This document shows positions 8,413 to 13,916 of a stretch of 17,705 bases of DNA, piece by piece. The translations under genes were made by a program, and so were the position numbers. How positions within the stretch are numbered: the stretch's first letter is position 1; each line of letters opens with the position of its first letter. The stretch is from Bacteroidota bacterium (GTDB lineage: Bacteria > Bacteroidota > Bacteroidia > Flavobacteriales > Weeksellaceae): NCBI GenBank assembly GCA_023458535.1, contig JAEWYW010000037.1:1-17705 (forward strand). The letters run 5' to 3'. The notes under the pieces are model-generated. The model saw only the letters and a program-made list of their open reading frames with translations. It was not told the origin of the DNA and made no database searches.

Positions 8413-8446
8413 CAAACCTATATGCCAATTGATGTACCTACTACAA
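8413..8446 (-). promoter_or_regulatory. Predicted kdp operon promoter (Bacteroidota -7/-33 type)
   Basis: On the minus strand the -7 box TAGGTTTG (8420-8413) matches the Bacteroidota consensus TAnnTTTG exactly. A TTG (8446-8444) lies 23 nt upstream, at the long end of the reported -33 spacing. Transcription would start near 8405 and give a leader of about 24 nt before the micro-ORF ATG at 8381. A TGGCAT (8427-8422) resembling a sigma-54 -24 element overlaps the same site, but its -12 partner is one base out of register. Confidence 0.5.
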
Positions 8447-8467
8447 AAAATAAATTTCAATCAACTG

Positions 8468-8501
8468 AAAATCAAAATTATATAATTAAGTCTTTGATTT
8501 T
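8468..8501. promoter_or_regulatory. Inverted repeat upstream of the kdp promoter, candidate operator or enhancer
   Basis: The sequence AAAATCAAA (8468-8476) is repeated as its exact reverse complement TTTGATTTT (8493-8501) with 16 nt between. The palindrome AATTATATAATT (8476-8487) partly lies inside. The dyad centre is about 80 nt upstream of the predicted kdp start, a usual place for an NtrC-type activator site. The region is very AT-rich, so a chance match is possible. Confidence 0.35.
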
Positions 8502-8509
8502 TGAACATT

Positions 8510-8533
8510 AAAAAACCTATCAAAATGATAGGC
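8510..8533 (-). terminator. Intrinsic terminator after the sigma-54 response regulator
   Basis: On the minus strand a perfect 7-bp stem (CCTATCA / TGATAGG, positions 8516-8532) with a 3-nt loop is followed by six T residues (8515-8510). It lies 45 nt beyond the regulator stop codon and separates that gene from the kdp operon, which therefore needs its own promoter. Confidence 0.8.
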
Positions 8534-8577
8534 TTGTTCTCAAAATGAAATGTTGGAATTTAGAAATTCAACTCTTT

Positions 8578-9912
8578 CTATAATTTGTATTCTTCGATTT
8601 TACGATAAAGCGTGGCAATGCCTATTTCCAGCAACCGCGCAGTTTCGGCTTTATTACCTTTGGTATATTGAAGTATTTTCTGAATGTGCACTTTCTCCGC
8701 ATTAGCCATAGAAAACTGAGGAAGATTTTTATCTTTTGTTGCGGTGGTGGCAAAATCAAAAGGCAGACTATCGACCAAAAGTTCCGAGCCGTCTGTGAGG
8801 ATTACACTTCGTTCTATAATATTTCTAAGCTCTCTGATATTGCCCTTCCAATCGTGATTCTGCAATGTTGTTAAATAATCTTCGGAAATTGAGTTGATCG
8901 TTCTGTCCGCTTTCTTTGAGAAAACCGCAAGAAAATGAAGCACCAAATTTTCAATGTCGGATATTCGGTCCCGAAGTGACGGGAGGTTGATTTGGAAAAC
9001 AGCAATGCGATAATACAAATCTTCCCTGAAATTCCCTGCTTCCACCTCATTGAGAAGATTTCGGTTGGTAGCAGTTATAATTCGGACATTTACTTTGGTC
9101 GGTTTGTTATCACCCACTTTAAGAAATTCGCCCGACTCCAATACTCGAAGCAGTTTTGCCTGCAGGTCGAGTGGCATTTCACCCAACTCATCCAAAAAAA
9201 CCGTTCCGTTATTTGCCTCCTCAAATATACCTTTAGAGTCTTTTAGCGCACCCGTAAATGCACCTGCTTTGTGACCAAACAATTCATTTTCAAGCAAATC
9301 TTTACTAAATGCCGAGCAATTTATCGCAATAAAATTCGAATTACTTCTCTTACTGGCGTTGTGAATGGCTTGCGCAAAAACTTCTTTACCTGTACCTGTT
9401 TCACCCGTTAATAGCACCGTAGCATCGGTTTCGGCAACTTTCTTCGCCGATTCAATGGCATTTCGTAGAGCGGTTGATTTTCCGATAATGCTTTCAAATG
9501 ACTTTTTGCTGCCAAGGTTATGTTCCAATTCTAATTTGCGTTTAGAAACCTGAACTTTTTCCATTGCTTTATTGAGTAGAGGAATTATTTTATGGTTGTC
9601 GTCCCCTTTTGTGATATAATCGAAAGCACCATTTTTTATAGCCTGAACACCATCAGGAATATTTCCGTACGCCGTTAATAAAATAACTTCTACGTTTGGA
9701 AATCGAGTAGAAATGGTCTGAGCAAAGTCGACGCCGCTTCCATCTGGAAGTTTTACATCACAAATGATAACATCGATTTCAGAAATTTCAAGACGTTTTA
9801 AACCCGATTTTAAATTCGAAGCTTGAAACACCTCAAAACCTTCTAAGGCTATAATTTTTGAAAGCAACGAGCGAATCTTCTCTTCGTCATCTATAATAAG
9901 AACTGTAGGCAT
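8578..9912 (-). CDS. NtrC-family sigma-54-dependent response regulator, probable kdp regulator
   Basis: This is a cytoplasmic transcription activator that, once phosphorylated, hydrolyses ATP to open sigma-54 promoters. The chosen start is the ATG at 9912 (MPTVLIIDDEEKI), giving 444 residues. A longer frame from 9960 would contain the likely promoter box TACCTTTG (9935-9928) within its coding part. Domains: receiver at about 1-120 with acidic pair Asp8/Asp9, phospho-acceptor Asp52, Thr80 and Lys102; AAA+ domain at about 140-370 with Walker A GETGTGKE (170-177), the sigma-54 contact loop GAFTGA (217-222) and Walker B VFLDEL (238-243); and a Fis-type helix-turn-helix at about 405-444 (KAETARLLEIGIATLYRKI). 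It lies directly upstream of the kdp operon but behind its own terminator. No OmpR-type KdpE is present in the window, so this regulator is the natural partner of the kinase at 1-1406. That pairing is inferred. Confidence 0.94.
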   Translation of the reverse strand: MPTVLIIDDEEKIRSLLSKIIALEGFEVFQASNLKSGLKRLEISEIDVIICDVKLPDGSGVDFAQTISTRFPNVEVILLTAYGNIPDGVQAIKNGAFDYITKGDDNHKIIPLLNKAMEKVQVSKRKLELEHNLGSKKSFESIIGKSTALRNAIESAKKVAETDATVLLTGETGTGKEVFAQAIHNASKRSNSNFIAINCSAFSKDLLENELFGHKAGAFTGALKDSKGIFEEANNGTVFLDELGEMPLDLQAKLLRVLESGEFLKVGDNKPTKVNVRIITATNRNLLNEVEAGNFREDLYYRIAVFQINLPSLRDRISDIENLVLHFLAVFSKKADRTINSISEDYLTTLQNHDWKGNIRELRNIIERSVILTDGSELLVDSLPFDFATTATKDKNLPQFSMANAEKVHIQKILQYTKGNKAETARLLEIGIATLYRKIEEYKL

Positions 9913-9927
9913 CACACTAAATATGGA

Positions 9928-9935
9928 CAAAGGTA
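9928..9935 (-). promoter_or_regulatory. Predicted -7 promoter box of the response regulator
   Basis: On the minus strand TACCTTTG matches the Bacteroidota -7 consensus TAnnTTTG exactly. It lies 15 nt upstream of the ATG at 9912, which argues for that start and for a very short leader. A TTG is present 16 nt upstream of the box, one nucleotide short of the usual -33 spacing. Confidence 0.4.
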
Positions 9936-10065
9936 GTGGAATATTTCTCATCAAAGACATTGTAATATTTTCAAAATTATTTTATCATATATTAATAAAT
10001 TAAATTAATAATTAAATATAATTTTAAATTTTGTTATTATAATCTTTTATGTCGAACAATATTTA

Positions 10066-10073
10066 TAAATTTG
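10066..10073 (+). promoter_or_regulatory. Predicted -7 promoter box for the three-paralogue operon
   Basis: TAAATTTG matches the Bacteroidota -7 consensus TAnnTTTG exactly and lies 34 nt upstream of the ATG at 10108. No good TTG is found at the -33 distance. The upstream stretch from about 9965 to 10065 is almost pure A/T and could act as an UP-like element in this divergent intergenic region. Confidence 0.4.
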
Positions 10074-10107
10074 CCACTCATAGATTTACAGTATTCTCCC
10101 ACCAATT

Positions 10108-10953
10108 ATGAAACGATTAATCATTATTCTATTTTTCTCCCAAGTATATACCTATGCACAAGTTGGTATTAATACTAAGACACCATTAGAGGTTTTGCAC
10201 ATTGATGCAGCAAAGGACAACAATGCTTCTGGAGCTCCTAATAGCGCGCAAATTGCCAATGATATTGTTTTTACAACAAGTGGTAATGTTGGAATTGGAA
10301 CAGTGACACCTGCCGTAAGATTAGATGTTAGATCATCAGTAAATACTGATAATTCTGTAGGTATCGGACAAACGACAAAAACAGCAGCACAAGCAGGTGC
10401 AGGTGCTATACGATACAATCCTTTTAACGGTGGAAAAATGCAATATTCTGACGGTGTAAAATGGGAAGATTTACTCTCCACCCCAGTTAAAGCGATTGTT
10501 GTAAGCAACATACAGACTGCACCTTTTAATGTAAAAATTCCTTATCAATCACAAACAGTTGTCACCAATTGGAATGAGTTAAGGGATTCCACCAATAATT
10601 TTGATCCTATTGGCGGTATTTTTACTGCTCCGCGCACTGGTATCTATCTCGTGACATTTACTTATGATTTTGTTAGAATTCCTTTAGCTTCCAATTATTT
10701 TTCAGAAGCAAGATTTTTAGTTAACAATTCAACAATTGCTAAAAAGTGCATCAAATCTCATCAAAATGCCAATATACAAGCTCAAGTGGGATTAACATGT
10801 GTAGCCGGAATTCGATTAAACAAAGACGATACTCTACAACCAGCCATTTATCAATCAGTTTACAACGGCCTATTGAGTCTTCGTACTGGTATATCTGGGT
10901 CTAGTTCAAACGATGATTATGGCTTTATTAACTTCTCAGTGATGGAACAATAA
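10108..10953 (+). CDS. Exported protein with GIGT-repeat stalk and C1q-like C-terminal domain, paralogue 1 of 3
   Basis: The 281-residue protein has a signal peptide (MKRLIIILFFSQVYTYA, then Q). Next come two copies of a VGI(G/N)TxTPxxxLxxD motif (VGINTKTPLEVLHID and VGIGTVTPAVRLDVR) and a GAIRYNPFNGGKMQYSDGVKW segment. In other Bacteroidota such segments occur in trimeric, fibre-like surface proteins. The C-terminal half (about residue 130 on) contains FDPIGGIFTAPRTGIYLVTF, which resembles the core strands of C1q/TNF-like jelly rolls, and two cysteines (KKCIK ... GLTCVAG). It ends FSVMEQ with no recognisable type IX secretion tail. It is the first of three tandem paralogues, 7 nt before the longest frame of the next. 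Specific function is unknown; surface binding is an inference from the fold resemblance. Confidence 0.85.
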   Translation: MKRLIIILFFSQVYTYAQVGINTKTPLEVLHIDAAKDNNASGAPNSAQIANDIVFTTSGNVGIGTVTPAVRLDVRSSVNTDNSVGIGQTTKTAAQAGAGAIRYNPFNGGKMQYSDGVKWEDLLSTPVKAIVVSNIQTAPFNVKIPYQSQTVVTNWNELRDSTNNFDPIGGIFTAPRTGIYLVTFTYDFVRIPLASNYFSEARFLVNNSTIAKKCIKSHQNANIQAQVGLTCVAGIRLNKDDTLQPAIYQSVYNGLLSLRTGISGSSSNDDYGFINFSVMEQ

Positions 10954-10969
10954 ACAATAAATGATTGCA

Positions 10970-11782
10970 ATGAAATACAAAATAATACCAATAATAATTT
11001 TCTGTAGTGGCTTCTCATATGCACAAAAGGTAGGTATTGGAACAACGACTCCCGAAACCCAGCTGCACATTGATGCTAAAAGAAATACAGTGAATGGTAC
11101 ACCAGCGAGCTATTATGATGATGTCGCAATTTCATCCACAGGACAACTTGGAGTGGGTAATATTTCACCAAAAACCAGATTAGATTTGCGTTCTAATGAA
11201 AATTTAAATGAAATAGGAATTGGGGGAACTGACCAGACAGCTGCCGCCGCTAAAGCAGGAGCTCTGAGGTATAATTCTTCAAGCCAAGATCTCAGTTATT
11301 CAGATGGTACTAACTGGATAACGTTAGCACATAAGGCACCGAATGATTTTGTAGATGTTGTTAATGGTTCAGCCCAATCAATTAGTAATGGTATCACTGC
11401 AGTTATCACAAATTGGACAACTAACACTGATGTTAACAATAGTTTTACTCCTTCCACTGGAATATTTAAAGCATCCAAGTCGGGCATTTATATTGTAAAT
11501 TTTAATTACGCATTGCAGAGCTCAGTAATTGGAAGTAATTCTCGTATTGAAGCCATAATACAAACCAACTCGACTGTTGGTGCTACCATTAAAGCTTTTC
11601 GATGCGTTGGTTCTTATCCGGGAAACAATACATTTAGTAATACTATATCAGGCGGCTGCTCAGGTATATTTAACATAAATGCCGGAGATCAGATAACTGT
11701 ATCCTTGCTAAACGGATTGGGTTCTACTCAATCATTAGATGCTAATAATACTTTAACATCACTTAATATTTTTGGATTATAA
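10970..11782 (+). CDS. Exported protein with GIGT-repeat stalk and C1q-like C-terminal domain, paralogue 2 of 3
   Basis: This protein is 270 residues from the ATG at 10970 (MKYKIIPIIIFCSGFSYA, then Q). An in-frame ATG at 10961 would add MIA and is less typical of a signal peptide start. It shares the layout of its neighbours: VGIGTTTPETQLHID, a second copy LGVGNISPKTRLDLR, then GALRYNSSSQDLSYSDGTNW, and a C-terminal jelly-roll-like segment with SFTPSTGIFKASKSGIYIVNF. A cysteine pair (FRCVG ... SGGCSG) matches the positions of those in the paralogues. It ends NIFGL. Identity to the first copy is visibly low outside these motifs, so the duplication is old or diversification was rapid. Probably co-transcribed with both neighbours. 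Function unknown. Confidence 0.85.
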   Translation: MKYKIIPIIIFCSGFSYAQKVGIGTTTPETQLHIDAKRNTVNGTPASYYDDVAISSTGQLGVGNISPKTRLDLRSNENLNEIGIGGTDQTAAAAKAGALRYNSSSQDLSYSDGTNWITLAHKAPNDFVDVVNGSAQSISNGITAVITNWTTNTDVNNSFTPSTGIFKASKSGIYIVNFNYALQSSVIGSNSRIEAIIQTNSTVGATIKAFRCVGSYPGNNTFSNTISGGCSGIFNINAGDQITVSLLNGLGSTQSLDANNTLTSLNIFGL

Positions 11783-11791
11783 AGTAAATAT

Positions 11792-12718
11792 ATGAAGAAG
11801 ACCATTTACACCTTACTCACAAGCTTTTTTGCATTACACCTCTATACCTCACAAAATAAAGGCATAGGAATAAATACTGCGGACCCTCAAGGAATTTTAC
11901 ATACTGATGGGCTAAAGGACAATCCAGCTTCATCCAGCAATATTACATCTGTTCAGCAATTAAATGATGTTTTAATAGATCACAACGGTAAAATTGGGGT
12001 TGGAACTCTAACTCCTAACGCTAAGGTGGATTTAAGAAATTCTGGAAATGGAGCAATCGGAATTGGTAATTCAACGCTTTCTGCAAATATTGCAGATGGT
12101 GGTGCTGTGAGATATAACAATGGGATTGAATACAGTAATGGACAAAATTGGTATAAATTATTGAATTCCTTGCCACAAAACAAAATACTGGTAATAGCCA
12201 CAAAAACCAATAACAATGTAAAGTTAATCAATCCTTCTTCTATCAATAACAATGGGTTACAAAATAGACAGAGCAATTATCTGGTGGATTGGACAAAAAT
12301 ATACGAATCTAATAGCGGTAGTACATTCAATGCAAGCACTGGTGTATTTACTGCTCCTCGAGATGGTGTGTACGTTGCGGTGTATACCGTAAGTTTACAA
12401 GCTTTACAATTTAATTTTGATAGTGCCACAACTCAAAACCCTCTTCAAACAGAAGCTATTTGGCAGGTTTACGATAATACTGGTGGATTAACCACTGCTA
12501 ATATTGTAAACACAGTAAAATGTGCTAATACTTATTCTTCCAATACTTCAGGTGGGGTTAGTTTAGATTCAGGAAGCTACTGTTCTGCTTCTCTATATAT
12601 GCAACAGGGGCAAAGGCTTATGCCTTATATTTGGTTTAATCTAAATTCTTCTAATACTGCCAACTTTTCGTTATACAATAGCGGCGGCTACAACAATTTA
12701 ACAATTACCGAACAGTAA
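11792..12718 (+). CDS. Exported protein with GIGT-repeat stalk and C1q-like C-terminal domain, paralogue 3 of 3
   Basis: This 308-residue protein starts at the ATG at 11792, 9 nt after paralogue 2, with a signal peptide (MKKTIYTLLTSFFALHLYTS, then Q). The stalk motifs are GIGINTADPQGILHTD and IGVGTLTPNAKVDLR, followed by GAVRYNNGIEYSNGQNWYKL. The C-terminal part contains TFNASTGVFTAPRDGVYVAVY, the best C1q-like match of the three, and a cysteine pair (VKCAN ... GSYCSA). It carries a longer insert between stalk and jelly roll (about residues 130-170, rich in N and K) and ends NNLTITEQ. No type IX sorting tail is visible. It is the last large gene before the terminator at 12952-12992. Function unknown. 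Confidence 0.85.
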   Translation: MKKTIYTLLTSFFALHLYTSQNKGIGINTADPQGILHTDGLKDNPASSSNITSVQQLNDVLIDHNGKIGVGTLTPNAKVDLRNSGNGAIGIGNSTLSANIADGGAVRYNNGIEYSNGQNWYKLLNSLPQNKILVIATKTNNNVKLINPSSINNNGLQNRQSNYLVDWTKIYESNSGSTFNASTGVFTAPRDGVYVAVYTVSLQALQFNFDSATTQNPLQTEAIWQVYDNTGGLTTANIVNTVKCANTYSSNTSGGVSLDSGSYCSASLYMQQGQRLMPYIWFNLNSSNTANFSLYNSGGYNNLTITEQ

Positions 12719-12790
12719 AAAACATACGACATCATCTATTCCTACTGATAATTTCATAGCATTTGATGATTTGCTGTGTCGCTTACTGAT

Positions 12791-12805
12791 TGGCACAATT
12801 TTTCC
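12791..12805 (+). promoter_or_regulatory. Sigma-54-like -24/-12 element, weak
   Basis: TGGCAC-AATTT-TTCC matches the sigma-54 consensus TGGCAC-N5-TTGC in sequence and spacing, except for a C in place of the first base of the -12 GC. It lies 24 nt upstream of the ATG of the 33-codon frame at 12829. A single-base mismatch at the -12 dinucleotide usually weakens such promoters, so this is a tentative call. Confidence 0.25.
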
Positions 12806-12828
12806 TATTATAAAGAAAATCAATGCAT

Positions 12829-12930
12829 ATGAAAATCTTTACTTTGATTTGTCTTAGTCCGATGCTACTGCTGATGCACATTTCTCAAATTGTGCTAGGT
12901 TCAAGAATTTATAAGAGCGGGGACATTTAA
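12829..12930 (+). CDS. Possible 33-residue exported or membrane peptide
   Basis: A short frame begins MKIFTLICLSPMLLLMHISQ and ends with SGDI and TAA at 12928-12930. It consists of a hydrophobic signal- or anchor-like segment plus about 13 polar residues. It lies between the third paralogue and a strong terminator, so it could be the last cistron of that operon or be expressed from the weak sigma-54-like site at 12791. I do not recognise it. A chance frame is a real possibility, and the remaining bases of this 341-nt gap (12719-13059) hold only the terminator and a promoter box. Confidence 0.3.
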   Translation: MKIFTLICLSPMLLLMHISQIVLGSRIYKSGDI

Positions 12931-12951
12931 GAAGACTTACTACTATTTAAT

Positions 12952-12992
12952 AATAATCTTTAACAATAAAAGTTGTTGAAGATTATTTTTTT
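12952..12992 (+). terminator. Strong intrinsic terminator
   Basis: A 15-bp stem (AATAATCTTTAACAA at 12952-12966 with TTGTTGAAGATTATT at 12973-12987, one G-U pair) encloses a 6-nt loop and is followed directly by five T residues. It closes the transcription unit of the three paralogues and the possible 33-codon frame. The opposite strand lacks a T-run, so it acts on the plus strand. Confidence 0.85.
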
Positions 12993-13028
12993 GTAAAATT
13001 AATCCGACTGAATGCATCATGTAATTTC

Positions 13029-13036
13029 TATATTTG
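13029..13036 (+). promoter_or_regulatory. Predicted -7 promoter box of the exported protein gene at 13060
   Basis: TATATTTG matches the Bacteroidota -7 consensus TAnnTTTG exactly and ends 23 nt before the ATG at 13060. It lies inside the longer frame that would start at 13012, which favours the later start. No clear -33 TTG is present at the right distance. Confidence 0.4.
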
Positions 13037-13059
13037 TTTATAAGCGACCTCAGTTTAAC

Positions 13060-13818
13060 ATGAAACACATCCTAGTATTTATTTTATTGTTTTTATCTTT
13101 ATTTTATTTTGGACAAGATAAACTACTTGCGGGAGAGGATAAACAAAACGTGGAAAATATTATTCGCGCTTTTGGTACGAATGATATTTCAAAAATTTCG
13201 AAACTTTTAGTATATCCTATTGAGAGAGAATATCCCATTCCTCCTATAAAAAACGAATCAGCTTTTATTAAAAATTTCAACCACATTTTCGATGAAGCGT
13301 TAGTCAATGATATTAAAAAATCTACTTTGGATGATTGGCAACAAGTGGGTTGGAGAGGAGTAAGTTTTAAGAATGGGGTTCTATGGATTAATTCTGAGGG
13401 AAAGATAATTAGAATAAATTATCAATCCCAATTTGAAAAAAATCAACATCAACAATTAATCAATCAGCAGAAAAAAAATATTTACCCGTTTTTGAAAGTT
13501 TTTAAAGATGCGGTATTTAAAATTAAAACACACAGTTATACGATTAGAATTGATGAATTGGACAACGGAAATTACCGATATGCATCATGGAAAAGAAACA
13601 AGTCCGAAACTTCCAAACCAGATCTCGTTTTGAACAATGGAGTTATTAAATTTGAAGGAAGCGGCGGCAATCACACCATCACTTTCAAAAATAAATTATT
13701 TACCTACACAATTTATAGAAATGTATTGGGAACATCAGAAACTCCTGAAATCAATCTTATAGTTGAGAAAAATGGTAGGCGTATATTATCCGAGGACGGA
13801 ACACTTATCAATGAATAA
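13060..13818 (+). CDS. Exported protein of unknown function
   Basis: The chosen start at 13060 gives 252 residues with a signal peptide (MKHILVFILLFLSLFYFG, then Q). A frame from 13012 adds 16 residues that hide the signal peptide and overlap a promoter box. The first half (DKQNVENIIRAFGTNDISKI, LVYPIEREYPIPPIKNESAF, DDWQQVGWRGVSFKNGVLW) looks like a small alpha/beta domain, perhaps NTF2-like, with a YP-x-x-R-x-YP-x-PP-I motif that I associate only loosely with uncharacterised periplasmic proteins. The second half (about 150-252) is rich in beta strands (IRIDELDNGNYRYASWKR, GVIKFEGSGGNHTITFKN). It lies alone between two terminator- or promoter-like regions and is likely periplasmic. Function is not known. 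Confidence 0.8.
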   Translation: MKHILVFILLFLSLFYFGQDKLLAGEDKQNVENIIRAFGTNDISKISKLLVYPIEREYPIPPIKNESAFIKNFNHIFDEALVNDIKKSTLDDWQQVGWRGVSFKNGVLWINSEGKIIRINYQSQFEKNQHQQLINQQKKNIYPFLKVFKDAVFKIKTHSYTIRIDELDNGNYRYASWKRNKSETSKPDLVLNNGVIKFEGSGGNHTITFKNKLFTYTIYRNVLGTSETPEINLIVEKNGRRILSEDGTLINE

Positions 13819-13916
13819 TTAATTTTCTATATCACCCCAGAGAGATTTATTTGGAAATTTTTCACTACTTTCGGTTTTCAGTTAAAATTCGATAATTTTC
13901 TGAGTTAATTTAGCCG

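Noticed and set aside
8302..8511. 69-codon plus-strand frame starting MSKKSMDLKK
   Set aside because: It runs opposite to the kdp promoter region, covers the inverted repeat and the first micro-ORF, has no recognisable domain, and its composition reflects AT-rich intergenic DNA.
10108..12718. Phage tail-fibre module
   Set aside because: The GIGTxxPxxxL repeats recall tail fibres, but each protein has a signal peptide and no phage structural, lysis or integration genes are nearby.
10108..12718. Type IX secretion substrates
   Set aside because: None of the three paralogues ends with a recognisable type A or B sorting domain; their C-termini are the last strands of the jelly-roll-like domain.
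12719..12790. Imperfect inverted repeat (CGACATCATC ... GATGATTTGCTGTGTCG)
   Set aside because: The arms pair only with gaps and there is no T-run, so it is not convincing as a terminator or operator.
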